From Pseudoclavibacter sp. RFBB5 (lineage in GTDB: Bacteria > Actinomycetota > Actinomycetes > Actinomycetales > Microbacteriaceae): a stretch of DNA of 64,000 nt. The notes beneath the pieces were generated by a model. That model was given only the letters and a program-made list of their open reading frames with translations, was not told where the DNA came from and ran no database searches. Shown here piece after piece: positions 1 through 9,568 of the stretch. Position 1 is the first letter of the stretch; every line of letters starts with the position of its first letter. Position numbers and translations under genes: made by a program. The stretch lies in contig NZ_PSTZ01000007.1 of the NCBI RefSeq assembly GCF_002931555.1, positions 310,001-374,000 on the forward strand, in the 5' to 3' direction.

Positions 1-627
1 GAGGGGCGCGACGTCAAGATCGAAGTCACGCCGCTCTCCGACACCGACGAAGCCGGGCTCGCGGGGGACAGCCTCGAGCGCAGACGGACCCTGAACCGCC
101 TCCTGTTCCCACAGCCCACGGCAAGCTACGAGGACACCGTCCGGCTCTTCGGCGACCTCTCCGTGCTCGACACCCTCGACTACCTCTACGGGCTCGAACC
201 CGGAGAGGAGCACGTCATCCACATCGGGAAGGGCGTGCAGCTCTTCGTGGGCCTCGAGGCCATCGGCGAGCCGGACGCTGACGGCATGCGCACGGTCATG
301 GCGACCCTCAACGGACAGCTGCGCCCGGTCTTCGTCCGCGATCGCAGCATCAAGGTCGACACGATCGAACGCGAGAAGGCGGACAGCGGCAACCCCGGGC
401 ACGTCGCCGCACCGTTCTCCGGCGTCGTGACGCTCCGCGTCGAGGTCGGCGAACGCGTGGCGCAGGGGCAGACCGTCGCGACCATCGAGGCTATGAAGAT
501 GGAGGCCGGCATCACGGCTCCTGTCGCGGGCGTCGTCGAGCGCCTCGCCATCTCCTCGCCGCTAGAGGTCGGCAACGGCGACCTCCTCGTCGTCGTCCGC
601 CCTGGCGCTGAGCGTGCAGATGACTGA
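1..627 (+). CDS. pyc: Pyruvate carboxylase, C-terminal part (5' end outside window)
   Basis: The frame is open from base 1 to the TGA at 625-627, giving 208 residues of a longer protein. The N-terminal part resembles the carboxyltransferase/allosteric linker of pyruvate carboxylase (LNRLLFP, then YGDLSVL-like 'FGDLSVLDT'). The last 75 residues are a biotinyl carrier domain with the biotinylation motif EAMKMEA at 488-508. The enzyme carboxylates pyruvate to oxaloacetate in the cytoplasm (anaplerosis). A GTG at 163 is internal to the domain and is not a credible start. The stop overlaps the mycothione reductase start (ATGACTGA). A different biotin carboxylase family is possible but less likely given the linker sequence. 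Confidence 0.9.
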   Translation, partial: EGRDVKIEVTPLSDTDEAGLAGDSLERRRTLNRLLFPQPTASYEDTVRLFGDLSVLDTLDYLYGLEPGEEHVIHIGKGVQLFVGLEAIGEPDADGMRTVMATLNGQLRPVFVRDRSIKVDTIEREKADSGNPGHVAAPFSGVVTLRVEVGERVAQGQTVATIEAMKMEAGITAPVAGVVERLAISSPLEVGNGDLLVVVRPGAERADD

Positions 628-2026
628 GCGCCCAGCCGCTGAGCACTTCGAGCTGCTCATCATCGGTGCAGGCTCCGGCAACACGCTCCCGCCCGGCGAC
701 GAGGGCGGGCCGAAGACGGCCATCGTCGACGACGGACCGCACTTCGGTGGCACGTGCCTCAACGTCGGGTGCATTCCCACGAAGATGTTCGTGCACGTCG
801 CCGACGTGGTTCGAAACGCGCGGGACGCGCAGCGGCTGGGCGTCCATGACGTCCACCTGCGTCCGTCCTGGCCGGAGGTGCGCGACCGTGTCTTCGGGCG
901 GATCGACCAGATCAGCGAGGGCGGGGAGAGCTACCGCGAGCACGGGAACCCGCGCGTGACGCTCGTGCGCGAGCGCGTCGAGATGCTCGGCGACCGCGAG
1001 GTGCTGACCGCCTCCGGGCGCAGGCTGAGCGCGGAGACGCTGGTCATCGCCGCGGGCAGCCGGGCACGCCACCACGATGTGGTGCCCCTCGACTCCACGC
1101 TCGTGCACACCTCGGACACGATCATGCGCATCGACGATGTGCCGCGCCGCCTCGCGATCATCGGCGGCGGGTCCATCGCATCGGAGTTCGCCCATGTCTT
1201 CAGCGCCTTCGGCTCCGAGGTCACGCAGCTCGTGCGTGGGCGCGTGCTCTCCTCGCTCGACGCGGACGTCGCCGCGACGTTCACGGAGGCCGCCCGTGAG
1301 CGGTGGCGGGTCGAGACCGGCACCTCGGTCGTCGGCTTCTCCGAAGACGGTCGAGTCGCGACGCTCACGACGGACGCGGGGGAGCAGATCGAGGTCGACG
1401 CCGTGCTGGTGGCGATCGGACGCATCCCCAACACGGACACGCTCGGCACCTACGAGGTCGGCTTCGACCACCACGATGACGGCCGGTTGCGAGTGGACGC
1501 CTACCAGCGGGTGCTGCGCGACGGCCACCCGGTCTCCGGGGTGTTCGCGCTCGGTGACATCGACTCGGAGCACCAGCTCAAGCACGTCGCCAACCACGAG
1601 GCGAGAGTCGTCGCGCACAACATCGCGGTCGAGCCCGGGCGCCGTCTCATGAAGAACACGCTCGGCCCCGTGCCGGACGTCGTCTTCACCGAGCCGCAGA
1701 TCGCGAGCTTCGGAGTGACGCTCGAACGCGCCGAGCAGCTGGGCTACGACGCCTTCGAGGTGACGCACCAATATGGCTCGACCGCCTGGGGGTGGGCGCT
1801 CGAAGACGAGCGGAGCTTCTGTAAACTCGTCATCGCGCGGGGCAGCGCGACCATCCTCGGGGCACACATCGTGGGTCCGGATGCGGCGGTCCTGCTCCAG
1901 CCCCTCGTCCTCGCGGCGAGCTTCGGGCATTCCATCAGGGGCCTCGCGCGTGGCCAGTACTGGCCTCACCCCGCAGCGAGCGAGGTGGTCGAGAACGCGC
2001 TGCTGCGCGCCGAGGAGGAACTGTGA
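620..2026 (+). CDS. mtr: Mycothione reductase (NAD(P)H-dependent flavoprotein disulfide reductase)
   Basis: This 468-residue protein is a pyridine nucleotide-disulphide oxidoreductase. It has an N-terminal FAD-binding IIGAGSGN, the redox-active pair CLNVGC (Cys46 and Cys51), a central NAD(P)-binding [11 protein letters not shown], a second FAD motif ending in FALGDI, and a C-terminal HPAASEVVE that supplies the catalytic His-Glu. The stretch [14 protein letters not shown] and the [11 protein letters not shown] block are typical of mycothione reductase rather than lipoamide dehydrogenase. It would keep mycothiol, the actinobacterial low-molecular-weight thiol, reduced. The ATG at 620 overlaps the upstream stop by 8 nt; an in-frame GTG at 614 is an alternative start. 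Confidence 0.9.
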   Translation: MTERPAAEHFELLIIGAGSGNTLPPGDEGGPKTAIVDDGPHFGGTCLNVGCIPTKMFVHVADVVRNARDAQRLGVHDVHLRPSWPEVRDRVFGRIDQISEGGESYREHGNPRVTLVRERVEMLGDREVLTASGRRLSAETLVIAAGSRARHHDVVPLDSTLVHTSDTIMRIDDVPRRLAIIGGGSIASEFAHVFSAFGSEVTQLVRGRVLSSLDADVAATFTEAARERWRVETGTSVVGFSEDGRVATLTTDAGEQIEVDAVLVAIGRIPNTDTLGTYEVGFDHHDDGRLRVDAYQRVLRDGHPVSGVFALGDIDSEHQLKHVANHEARVVAHNIAVEPGRRLMKNTLGPVPDVVFTEPQIASFGVTLERAEQLGYDAFEVTHQYGSTAWGWALEDERSFCKLVIARGSATILGAHIVGPDAAVLLQPLVLAASFGHSIRGLARGQYWPHPAASEVVENALLRAEEEL

Positions 2027-2586
2027 CCGTTCGCCCCATCCGCTACTACGGTGACCCGGTGCTCCGGACGCCCGCAGAGCAGATCACCGTCATCGATGAC
2101 CGCATCCGCAGCCTCGTCACCGACCTGCTGGACACGACATCGCTCGACGGAAGGGCAGGCGTCGCCGCGCCGCAGATCGGCGTGGGACTCGCGGCCTTCT
2201 CGTACAACATCGATGGCGAGACCGGCTACGTGCTCAACCCGGTTCTCGAGAGCACGTGGGGCGAGCTCGAGGAGATCGACGAAGGCTGCCTGTCGGTTCC
2301 TGGCCTCTGGAACAAGACACCGAGGTACGAGCACGCGCGTGTGACCGGCATCGACCTGGACGGCGAGCCCGTGGTGCTCGAGGGAGCCGGGCTCATGGCG
2401 CAGATGCTGCAGCACGAGACCGACCACCTCAAGGGCGTCGTCTACATCGACACGCTTGCTGCTGAGCACCGCAAGGCCGCCATGCGCGAGATCCGCGGCA
2501 GCAAGTGGTTCGCGCCCGCGACTGCGGCCAGTGCGTCCACGGCGGGCAGGACCACGGCAAGCGCCTTCGGCCGCCCGACTCGCTGA
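2023..2586 (+). CDS. def: Peptide deformylase
   Basis: This 187-residue metalloenzyme removes the N-formyl group from new proteins at the ribosome exit. All three motifs are present: GVAAPQIG (about residues 46-53), EGCLS with the metal ligand Cys89, and HETDH (131-135) with two His ligands and the catalytic Glu. The first motif reads GVAAPQIG where the usual form is GxGLAAPQ. The start is a GTG whose last bases form the stop of the reductase gene (GTGA, 4-nt overlap), so the two genes are probably translationally coupled. The C-terminal 20 residues, rich in Ala, Ser and Thr, extend past the conserved domain. Confidence 0.93.
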   Translation: MTVRPIRYYGDPVLRTPAEQITVIDDRIRSLVTDLLDTTSLDGRAGVAAPQIGVGLAAFSYNIDGETGYVLNPVLESTWGELEEIDEGCLSVPGLWNKTPRYEHARVTGIDLDGEPVVLEGAGLMAQMLQHETDHLKGVVYIDTLAAEHRKAAMREIRGSKWFAPATAASASTAGRTTASAFGRPTR

Positions 2587-2625
2587 GGGGCATGGCCGAA
2601 GGCGCAGGATCGGTGCTCTGCCGAT

Positions 2626-4446
2626 CTACTTGAGCGTGATGCCCTGGGTCGCCGGCGCCGCGTTGTAGATGCCCTCGATGATCCCCTTGTACTTCTCGAG
2701 GATCACGTGGCGCTTGATGGACATCTTCGGCGTGAGCGTTCCGTTGGCCTCCGTGAACTCCCCGTCGAGCACGACGAACTTCCGGATCGACTCGGCCCGC
2801 GATACGCGCGTGTTCGCCCGATCGACCGCGTGCTGGATCTCGGCGAGCACCTTGGGGTGCTCGGCCGCCTGAGCGACCGTGAGGTCCGGATTCTCGCCGT
2901 TGTTGCTCAGCCAGGTCTTCAGCATCTCCGGGTCGAGCGTCACGAGCGCGGAGATGAAGGGACGCTGGTCCCCGACGACCACGATCTGCCCGACGAGTGG
3001 GTCGGCGCGAATCGGGTCCTCGAGCGCCGCGGGGGAGACGTTCTTCCCGCCGGAGGTGACGATGATCTCCTTGATGCGACCCGTCACCGTGATGTAGCCG
3101 TCATCGTCGATCGAGCCGAGGTCGCCGGTCTTGAACCACTCGCCGTCGAACGCCGCGGCCGTCGCCTCGGGGTTCTTCCAGTACTCGCGGAAGACGTTGA
3201 TGCCCTTGACCTGCAGCTCGCCGTGCTCGTCCGTGCGGACTGCGACGCCGGGCAGCGCGGGGCCGACGGTCCCGATCTTGGACTTCTCGGCGAGGTTCAC
3301 GGACGCCGGGGCCGTGGTCTCGGTGAGGCCGTAGCCTTCGAGGATGTTCACGCCGATGGCGCGGTAGAAGTGGCCGAGGCGGGAGCCGAGCGGTGCCGAG
3401 CCGGAGACGGCGTGCTTCACGCGGCCGCCCATCACCTCGCGAAGCTTCGAGTAGACGAGCTTGTCGAAGAGCTTGTACTGGAGTCCGAGCACGAGCGGCG
3501 TGCGGCCGGCGTCCTGCGACTCCGAGTAGTGCACGGCGACATCCGCCGCCTTCCGGAAGATCTTGCCGCGCCCACCGGCTTCCGCCTTCTGCTCAGCAGA
3601 GTTGTAGACCTTCTCGAACACGCGCGGAACTGCGAGCAGGAAGGTCGGGTGGAAGGTGCCGAGCGATTCGACCAGTTTCGTGGTGTCGTGCTGGTGTCCC
3701 ACCTTCACGCCGCCGTAGATGCAGAGCACGGAGATGAACCGCGCGAACACGTGCGCGAGCGTGATGAACAGCACGGTGGATGCGCCAGGGTAGATGAGCG
3801 CGCCCAGCGGGTCCTTCACGTTCCGGCAGAGCTCGACGAAGTTCGAGTGCATGATGACGCACCCCTTGGGGCGCCCCGTGGATCCTGACGTGTAGATGAG
3901 CGTCGCGATGTCGTCGCCGTTCGCGATGCCGCGCCTGCGCTCGATCTCAGCGTCGTCGACGTCGGCCCCGAGCCTGGCGAGTTCATCGATGGCGCCTGCA
4001 TGCAGTGCGTAGCGCACGCGGAGGCTCGAGACGGTGTCGGCGATCTCGTCGAGCTTGTCGTCGTGCTCGGGAAGCTCGGAGATGATGCCGACCGCCTCCG
4101 AGTCCTCGAGGATCCACTCGATCTGCGCCGACGAGCTCGTCTCGTACACCGGCACCATGACGGCGCCCGCGTACCAGAGGGCGAAATCGACGAGCGTCCA
4201 CTCGTAGTTCGTCTTCGCCAGGAACGCGACGCGCTCGCCGACCTCGACGCCGGCGGCGACGAAGCCCTTCGCGAGGTCGTTAACCTTGGCGTGGAACTCC
4301 TTGACGGAGACATCGCGCCAGCGATCGCCGTCCGGCAGTCCGAAGAGGGCGAGATCCGGCGATTCTCGAAGTCTGTACTGGAGCAGATCGGTGGTGTTCC
4401 AGCTCGGCTCCGGGCTGACTACGGCGGGGGTCTCGGATAGCTTCAT
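2626..4446 (-). CDS. Long-chain fatty-acid--CoA ligase (AMP-forming, FadD15-like)
   Basis: This 606-residue ANL-superfamily enzyme activates fatty acids to acyl-CoA through an acyl-adenylate. Motifs in order are the P-loop IYTSGSTGRPKG, GYGLTETTAPAS, WFKTGDLG, and the C-terminal GRIKEIIVTSGGKNVSP, whose hinge and catalytic-lysine region is typical of long-chain acyl-CoA synthetases such as mycobacterial FadD15. The ATG at 4446 is chosen because an AGGAG stands just upstream; the frame stays open to 4506. It converges on def and is divergent from plsC, whose product uses acyl-CoA or acyl-ACP, so both belong to lipid metabolism. Confidence 0.9.
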   Translation of the reverse strand: MKLSETPAVVSPEPSWNTTDLLQYRLRESPDLALFGLPDGDRWRDVSVKEFHAKVNDLAKGFVAAGVEVGERVAFLAKTNYEWTLVDFALWYAGAVMVPVYETSSSAQIEWILEDSEAVGIISELPEHDDKLDEIADTVSSLRVRYALHAGAIDELARLGADVDDAEIERRRGIANGDDIATLIYTSGSTGRPKGCVIMHSNFVELCRNVKDPLGALIYPGASTVLFITLAHVFARFISVLCIYGGVKVGHQHDTTKLVESLGTFHPTFLLAVPRVFEKVYNSAEQKAEAGGRGKIFRKAADVAVHYSESQDAGRTPLVLGLQYKLFDKLVYSKLREVMGGRVKHAVSGSAPLGSRLGHFYRAIGVNILEGYGLTETTAPASVNLAEKSKIGTVGPALPGVAVRTDEHGELQVKGINVFREYWKNPEATAAAFDGEWFKTGDLGSIDDDGYITVTGRIKEIIVTSGGKNVSPAALEDPIRADPLVGQIVVVGDQRPFISALVTLDPEMLKTWLSNNGENPDLTVAQAAEHPKVLAEIQHAVDRANTRVSRAESIRKFVVLDGEFTEANGTLTPKMSIKRHVILEKYKGIIEGIYNAAPATQGITLK

Positions 4447-4585
4447 TGCAACTCCTGAGTGTGGTCCTGGTCGTGAGCCGCCTGGACGTCCATCGGCCGG
4501 GGTCATCCGGCTTCACGTCCAGTGGCCTTCAACCCTACCGTTCCGGACACGGCGAGCGGCGCACCGGTGCGTGGCATGTCCCGAG

Positions 4586-4591
4586 TACACT
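4586..4591 (+). promoter_or_regulatory. Putative -10 element for the PlsC-type acyltransferase gene
   Basis: TACACT fits the actinobacterial TANNNT -10 form and would start transcription about 24-30 nt before the ATG, leaving room for the GGGAGG ribosome site at 4610-4614. No clear -35 element is visible. Confidence 0.35.
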
Positions 4592-4621
4592 GATGTGCCA
4601 TCGCCTATCGGGAGGCCACGC

Positions 4622-5341
4622 ATGTTGTATTGGGTGCTCAAGCATCTCTTCGCAGGGCCCTTGGTGCGCGCGACGTTCCGCCCGTGGGTGCGGGGAATCG
4701 AGAACATCCCCGCGAAGGGGCCGGTCATCCTGGCGTCGAACCATCTCTCGGTCGTCGACTCGTTCTTCATGCCGCTCTCGATCGACCGCCGCGTGTACTT
4801 CCTCGCGAAGAAGGAGTACTTCACCGGCACCGGCATCAAGGGCTGGCTGACCGCGCAGTTCTTCAAGTCGACCGGCATGCTCCCCATCGATCGAGGCGGC
4901 GGAGCCGCGAGCGAGGCGTCCCTCCAGACCGGGCTCCGCGTCCTCAGCGAGGGCCGCGTGCTCGGCATCTATCCGGAGGGAACGCGCAGCCCGGACGCGC
5001 GCATGTTCCGCGGCCGGACAGGCATCGCCCGCATGATCATGCAGGCGGACAAGCCGGTCACCGTCGTACCGGTCGTCATGGTCGACACCGAGCGTGTCCT
5101 GCCCATCGGCGCGAAGGTGCCGCGGCTGCGCAAGGTCGGCATGGTCTTCGGCGAGCCGCTCACCTTCACGCGCTACGAGGGCATGGCGGCCGACCGGTTC
5201 GTGCTCCGCTCCATCACGGACGAGATCATGAGCGAGCTGCACGCCCTCAGCAACCAGGACTATCGCGACATCTACGCCTCGTCCATCCGAACCAAGATGG
5301 ATGCAGAGGCCAAGGCGCTCGCCGCCGCGCAGAAGCCCTGA
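4622..5341 (+). CDS. 1-acylglycerol-3-phosphate O-acyltransferase family protein (PlsC-like)
   Basis: This 239-residue member of the PlsC/LPLAT family transfers an acyl chain to lysophosphatidic acid or a related glycolipid at the inner membrane. The catalytic NHLSVVD (NHx4D) lies about 40 residues in, and the glycerol-phosphate-binding PEGTRS about 120 residues in. The ATG at 4622 is preceded by CGGGAGG with good spacing; the frame is open farther upstream but lacks such a site. Its place between a FadD15-type ligase and class II DAHP synthase matches the mycobacterial order (Rv2187, Rv2182c, Rv2178c). The exact acceptor lipid cannot be told from the sequence. Confidence 0.85.
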   Translation: MLYWVLKHLFAGPLVRATFRPWVRGIENIPAKGPVILASNHLSVVDSFFMPLSIDRRVYFLAKKEYFTGTGIKGWLTAQFFKSTGMLPIDRGGGAASEASLQTGLRVLSEGRVLGIYPEGTRSPDARMFRGRTGIARMIMQADKPVTVVPVVMVDTERVLPIGAKVPRLRKVGMVFGEPLTFTRYEGMAADRFVLRSITDEIMSELHALSNQDYRDIYASSIRTKMDAEAKALAAAQKP

Positions 5342-5499
5342 ACGCGCGAGAGCCGGTGATTGCTGTCAGCGATCAGACGAGCACAGCGCGCGCTGCCCCG
5401 GGTAGTGTCGGGCCGTCCGGCGTGAGATTCAGAACAACCAGTGCTGCAGCGCGTGAGCTGTCAGCGTGAGATCCGAGACATGAGATCAGAGAAGCGAGC

Positions 5500-6885
5500 A
5501 TGAGCCAATTCACCTCCACCCGCACAGAGTCGATCCCGACGCCTCCCGGCGTGCTCGAGGGCCTCGACGCGTGGCGCGAGCTGCCGATCAGGCAGCAGCC
5601 GCAGTGGGGCGACGCGACGAAGGTCGCGAGCGTCTCCGGTGAGCTCGCGTCCCTGCCGCCGCTCGTCTTCGCGGGCGAGGTCGACAGGCTGCGCGATCGT
5701 ATCGCCACGGCCGCGGCCGGTCAGGCATTCGTCCTCCAGGGTGGCGACTGCGCCGAGACCTTCGCGGGAGCGACCGCCGACAAGATCCGAGCGCGCGTCC
5801 GCACGATCCTGCAGATGGCCGTCGTCCTGACCTACGGTGCCTCGATGCCCGTCGTCAAGATGGGCCGGATGGCCGGGCAGTTCGCGAAGCCCCGCTCGAG
5901 CGACAACGAGACGCGCGGCGACGTGACGCTGCCCGCCTACCGCGGCGACATCGTCAACGACTTCGACTTCACGACGGAGGGGCGGACGCCGGACCCCGAG
6001 CGCATGCTCCGCGGGTACCACACGGCGGCATCCACGCTGAACCTCGTCCGCGCCTTCACGACCGGCGGGTTCGCCGACCTCCGCGAGGTGCACTCCTGGA
6101 ACCAGGGCTTCGCCGCGAACCCCGCCAACGCGCGCTACGAGCAGCTCGCCGCTGAGATCGATCGCGCCGTTCGCTTCATGGCGGCCGCCGGGGCCGACTT
6201 CTACGCGCTGCGTGATGTCGAGTTCTTCGTGGGCCACGAGGGACTCCTCATGGACTACGAGCGCCCCATGACCCGCATCGACTCGCGGACCGGCCAGCCG
6301 TACGACACCTCCGGTCACTTCATCTGGATCGGCGAGCGGACGCGTGACCTCGACGAGGCGCACGTCGACTTCTTCAGCCGCGTCAAGAACCCGATCGGTG
6401 TGAAGCTCGGGCCCTCGACAACGCCAGACACCATGCTGCGGCTCATCGACAAGATCGACCCGAACCGTGAGCCGGGGCGCCTGACCTTCATCACGCGCAT
6501 GGGCGCCGGCAAGATCCGCGACGCCCTTCCGCCCCTGCTCGAGGCCATCAAGGGCGCAGACGCGCAGCCGCTGTGGATCACCGACCCGATGCACGGAAAC
6601 GGCATCACGACCCCGAACGGCTACAAGACGCGTCGCTTCGACGACGTGGTTGACGAGGTCAAGGGCTTCTTCGAGGCGCACCGCGCCGCGGGGACGCACC
6701 CGGGCGGCATCCACGTGGAGCTCACGGGCGATGACGTGACGGAGTGCCTGGGCGGCTCAGAGCAGATCGACGAGAAGACGCTCGAGACGCGCTACGAATC
6801 GCTCTGCGACCCACGCCTCAACCACATGCAGTCCCTCGAGCTCGCGTTTCTGGTCGCTGAGGAGCTCCGCGCCGCGAAGCGCTGA
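5500..6885 (+). CDS. aroG: 3-deoxy-7-phosphoheptulonate synthase, class II (DAHP synthase)
   Basis: This 461-residue protein has the plant/actinobacterial class II DAHP synthase sequence throughout: VLQGGDCAETF near residue 80, PVVKMGRMAGQFAKPRS, a long TLPAYRGDIVN block, EVHSWNQGF, and KTRRFDDV near the end. It condenses phosphoenolpyruvate and erythrose 4-phosphate in the first step of the shikimate pathway. The ATG follows a purine-rich leader (GAGAAGCGAGC). A TAGTGT at 5403-5408 is a possible -10 and would give a leader of roughly 85 nt. A strong hairpin at 6900-6943 follows the stop. Next to a PASTA kinase and an Rv2175c-like gene, it keeps the order seen around mycobacterial aroG. Confidence 0.95.
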   Translation: MSQFTSTRTESIPTPPGVLEGLDAWRELPIRQQPQWGDATKVASVSGELASLPPLVFAGEVDRLRDRIATAAAGQAFVLQGGDCAETFAGATADKIRARVRTILQMAVVLTYGASMPVVKMGRMAGQFAKPRSSDNETRGDVTLPAYRGDIVNDFDFTTEGRTPDPERMLRGYHTAASTLNLVRAFTTGGFADLREVHSWNQGFAANPANARYEQLAAEIDRAVRFMAAAGADFYALRDVEFFVGHEGLLMDYERPMTRIDSRTGQPYDTSGHFIWIGERTRDLDEAHVDFFSRVKNPIGVKLGPSTTPDTMLRLIDKIDPNREPGRLTFITRMGAGKIRDALPPLLEAIKGADAQPLWITDPMHGNGITTPNGYKTRRFDDVVDEVKGFFEAHRAAGTHPGGIHVELTGDDVTECLGGSEQIDEKTLETRYESLCDPRLNHMQSLELAFLVAEELRAAKR

Positions 6886-6899
6886 GCCGAGTCGCAGCA

Positions 6900-6943
6900 A
6901 ACAGAAGAGGCGCATCCCGGAGACGGGATGCGCCTCTTCTGTT
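6900..6943. terminator. Bidirectional terminator hairpin between aroG and the PASTA kinase gene
   Basis: A perfect 20-bp stem (6900-6919 with 6924-6943) closes a GAGA tetraloop. It begins with A residues and ends with TT, and it lies between two converging genes, so it can serve both strands. Confidence 0.85.
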
Positions 6944-6994
6944 CGAGCGGCGCAGCCGGCCCTGCTGCCTTCAGCAGCAGCAGCAGCCCGGCCG

Positions 6995-9034
6995 CTAGAG
7001 CGTCGCCGTCGCGGTCAGCGTGACGTTCGAGCCCGCAGGAACCTCGACCCCGGCCGCTGGAGACTGCGTCGACACCACGAATTTGATGACCGGGTTCGGG
7101 TCGTTGACGATGCCAGGGGGCACGTTGTGGCCCACGGTGAGCCCGAGCCCCTCCAATTGCGAGATCGCCTCAGCGATCGGCTTCCCGACGACGTCGGGGA
7201 GCGTGACCGGTGCCGGACCTCGCGAGACGGAGATGTTGATCGTGTCTCCCGGGACAACCGGGTCCGTCGTCGTGGAGAACGCGATGACGACACCGCTCGC
7301 AACCGACGCCGAGTACTCGCGGCTGGAGACGTTCACCACGAGGCCAGCGTCTTCGATCAGCTGGGTCGCGTTGGCTTCCGTCTCGCCTGCGACGTCGGGA
7401 ACGACGCCGGCTGAGGCGATCAGTCGAATCGGCTGGCCTTCAGCGAGGGTCGCGGGCAGCGGAGCCCCGTTGTTGTCGGTCGCGGAGAGGACGATATCCG
7501 CCTCCTGATCGGAGAACTGCCGCAGCGTCGTCGCGGGATCGTAGGTGAACCCAGCCTCGGTGATCGCACCCTCGGCCTCGTCGAGGGTGAGCCCTTCGAG
7601 ATCAGGCACGTCGAGCATCTCAGGTCCAGCAGACACGACCAGCGAGATCGGGGTCTCCGGCGCGAGGGAAGTGCCCGCCTGCGGGTCCATATCCATGACC
7701 GTGCCCGCCGCGACGTCGAGCGAGAACTCCTGCGTCACGTCGCCGACGGTGAAACCAGCGGCCGTGATGGCCGCCTCGGCATCCGCCTGCGTCAAGGAGA
7801 CCGCCTGGGGAACCGTGTCGTACGACCCCGGCCCGAGACCGAACCACCACCCGACACCGCCGGCGGCGGCGATCAGCGCGATGACGATCACGGCGATCAC
7901 GGCGCCGAAGCGGCGCCGCTTGCGCGCGCCCGACTCTGCCGTCGTGGTCGCCGGAGGGAGCTTGGGGGAGAGGTCGGTCGCTGTCTCCTCGGGGAAGAGG
8001 GCAGGGCTGGCCATCACAGGCGGCGAGCCCGGCGTGAAGGGCTCGACGTGCCCATCGAACGCGTCGGGAGGTGAGGACGCCGAGGAGAGCTGGCTGGTGA
8101 TGGCCGCCAGCTCGGTCGGGTCGGTGTCCTCGATGTCCTCGTCGCCCGCCTGGGCGATCACAGCCGTCGGCGGGAGCGGACGCGCGGACTGCCCGAGCTC
8201 GGCCTCGGCACGACGGAGGGCCTCGAGCATGACGCCAGCGTCGGCGGGGCGCAGCTCCGGGTCGCGCTCCGTCGACCACGCGACGAGCTCGTCGAGCTCG
8301 TGGGGGACGTTGGGGTTCACCTCGCTGGGCGCAGGCACCGTCTCGTTCGCATGGCGGTACGCGATGTTCACGGGCTGATCGCCGCGGTACGGCTGCTCAC
8401 CGGTGAGCATCTCGAAGAGCATGATGCCGAGCGAGTAGATGTCGCTGCGCACATCCGCCGTGCCCTTGGTCACGAGCTCCGGGCTCAGGTACGCGATCGT
8501 TCCGAGGAGCACCTGGCCCGTCGCCGTGTTCGCGCTCGCCGCCCTGGCCAGCCCGAAGTCGCTGAGCTTGATGCGGCCGTCGTCGGCCAGCAGCACGTTC
8601 TCCGGCTTGAGGTCGCGGTGGACGATGCCGAGCTTGTGCGCGGCCTGCAGGCCCGCCAGGACGGCATCCATGACATCGATGGACTGCTCGGGGGTGAGCT
8701 TGTGGTGGTCGTGCAGGAGGTCCCGCAGCGTGATGCCGGGGATGTACTCCATCACCATGTACGCGAAGATCTCGTCGTCGCCCTGGTCGTAGACGTTCAC
8801 GACGTTCGGGTGCGTGATCTTCGCAGCGGAGCGAGCCTCGCGGATGAATCGCTCGCGGAAGCGCTCGTCGGCAGCGAGGTGATCGTGCATCACCTTGATG
8901 GCGACGCGGCGTTCCAGGCGCAGGTCAGTGGCGACATAGACCGTAGCCATGCCGCCCTTGGCGATCAGAGAGCGCACTTGATATCGGCCGTCGATCAGAC
9001 GGCCGATCATGTCGTCGGGACCAACGGGACTCAC
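6995..9034 (-). CDS. Transmembrane Ser/Thr protein kinase with four PASTA domains (PknB/PknL type)
   Basis: This 679-residue membrane kinase has an N-terminal Hanks-type kinase domain: glycine loop AKGGMATVY at about 26-33, catalytic Lys47, HRDLKPEN with Asp141, DFG at 159-161, and an activation loop rich in Ser/Thr. A Pro/Ser/Thr-rich juxtamembrane linker, one membrane helix (about 377-399 after RKRRR) and four extracellular PASTA repeats follow. PASTA domains bind peptidoglycan fragments or lipid II, so a role in sensing wall synthesis is likely. It lies opposite an Rv2175c-like gene, as PknL does in mycobacteria. The GTG at 9034 has no ribosome site but sits 7 nt after TATCCT, which suggests a leaderless mRNA; ATG at 9010 is an alternative start. 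Confidence 0.92.
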   Translation of the reverse strand: MSPVGPDDMIGRLIDGRYQVRSLIAKGGMATVYVATDLRLERRVAIKVMHDHLAADERFRERFIREARSAAKITHPNVVNVYDQGDDEIFAYMVMEYIPGITLRDLLHDHHKLTPEQSIDVMDAVLAGLQAAHKLGIVHRDLKPENVLLADDGRIKLSDFGLARAASANTATGQVLLGTIAYLSPELVTKGTADVRSDIYSLGIMLFEMLTGEQPYRGDQPVNIAYRHANETVPAPSEVNPNVPHELDELVAWSTERDPELRPADAGVMLEALRRAEAELGQSARPLPPTAVIAQAGDEDIEDTDPTELAAITSQLSSASSPPDAFDGHVEPFTPGSPPVMASPALFPEETATDLSPKLPPATTTAESGARKRRRFGAVIAVIVIALIAAAGGVGWWFGLGPGSYDTVPQAVSLTQADAEAAITAAGFTVGDVTQEFSLDVAAGTVMDMDPQAGTSLAPETPISLVVSAGPEMLDVPDLEGLTLDEAEGAITEAGFTYDPATTLRQFSDQEADIVLSATDNNGAPLPATLAEGQPIRLIASAGVVPDVAGETEANATQLIEDAGLVVNVSSREYSASVASGVVIAFSTTTDPVVPGDTINISVSRGPAPVTLPDVVGKPIAEAISQLEGLGLTVGHNVPPGIVNDPNPVIKFVVSTQSPAAGVEVPAGSNVTLTATATL

Positions 9035-9041
9035 GTCGTGC

Positions 9042-9047
9042 AGGATA
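9042..9047 (-). promoter_or_regulatory. -10 element for leaderless transcription of the PASTA kinase gene
   Basis: Read on the minus strand the hexamer is TATCCT, followed by exactly 7 nt and then the GTG start. This geometry places the first transcribed base at the start codon. Confidence 0.5.
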
Positions 9048-9144
9048 GCCCGAGCAGGCGGTCAGCCCCCGGATGAAACACCGGACGCCGCCGATCAATC
9101 GCATCGGCTCGCATCCGCGGGCGGCGTCTGCGACGATGTGAGAC

Positions 9145-9489
9145 GTGAGTGACGTCTTCAGTACCCGCGAGTGGTACACGATTCCCCAGGCCGCTGCCGA
9201 GCTCGGCGTCTCGACGGGGCGCGTGTCGACCCTGATCGAGGACAAGCAGCTGCTTTCGTTCCGCATCGAACGCGAGCCGCGCATCCCGCGAGAGTTCATC
9301 AAGGACGGGGAGCCGCTCGTCGGCCTCCGTGGCACGCTCTTCCTGCTCGCGGACGCGGGTCTGAGTGCACACGAGCAGATGGTCTGGCTCCTGAGCGTCG
9401 ACGGGACGCTCGGCATCGCCCCCGTGGACGCGCTCGTCGAGGGCCGCAAGACGCAGGTTCGTCACGCGGTGCAGCTCCTCGCCATCTGA
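9145..9489 (+). CDS. Rv2175c-family helix-turn-helix DNA-binding protein
   Basis: This 114-residue protein starts with a winged helix-turn-helix region (WYTIPQAAAELGVSTGRVSTLI) and ends in an all-helical domain, matching the Rv2175c family. In mycobacteria Rv2175c is a DNA-binding substrate of the kinase PknL, encoded next door in the divergent orientation, and that arrangement is repeated here. Its target genes are unknown. The GTG start lacks a ribosome site, and GACGAT stands 7 nt upstream as a weak -10, so a leaderless transcript is possible. Mycobacteria carry mptA after this gene; here it is absent. Confidence 0.85.
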   Translation: MSDVFSTREWYTIPQAAAELGVSTGRVSTLIEDKQLLSFRIEREPRIPREFIKDGEPLVGLRGTLFLLADAGLSAHEQMVWLLSVDGTLGIAPVDALVEGRKTQVRHAVQLLAI

Positions 9490-9568
9490 GGCGCCCGCGC
9501 ACCGGCATGGACGGGGACCGAACGTCCTTGGGCGCTCGTGGCTGCTGCGCTGCGGGTCTGCGGCCCTG

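Noticed and set aside
2608-2626. Small inverted repeat GATCGG/CCGATC between def and the acyl-CoA ligase gene, considered as a terminator
   Set aside because: Only 6 bp with a 7-nt loop, no T run, and it overlaps a stop codon; too weak to list.
5421-5468. Short frame upstream of aroG, considered as an attenuation leader peptide
   Set aside because: It holds a single Phe and no run of aromatic codons, and no alternative terminator/antiterminator pair is visible.
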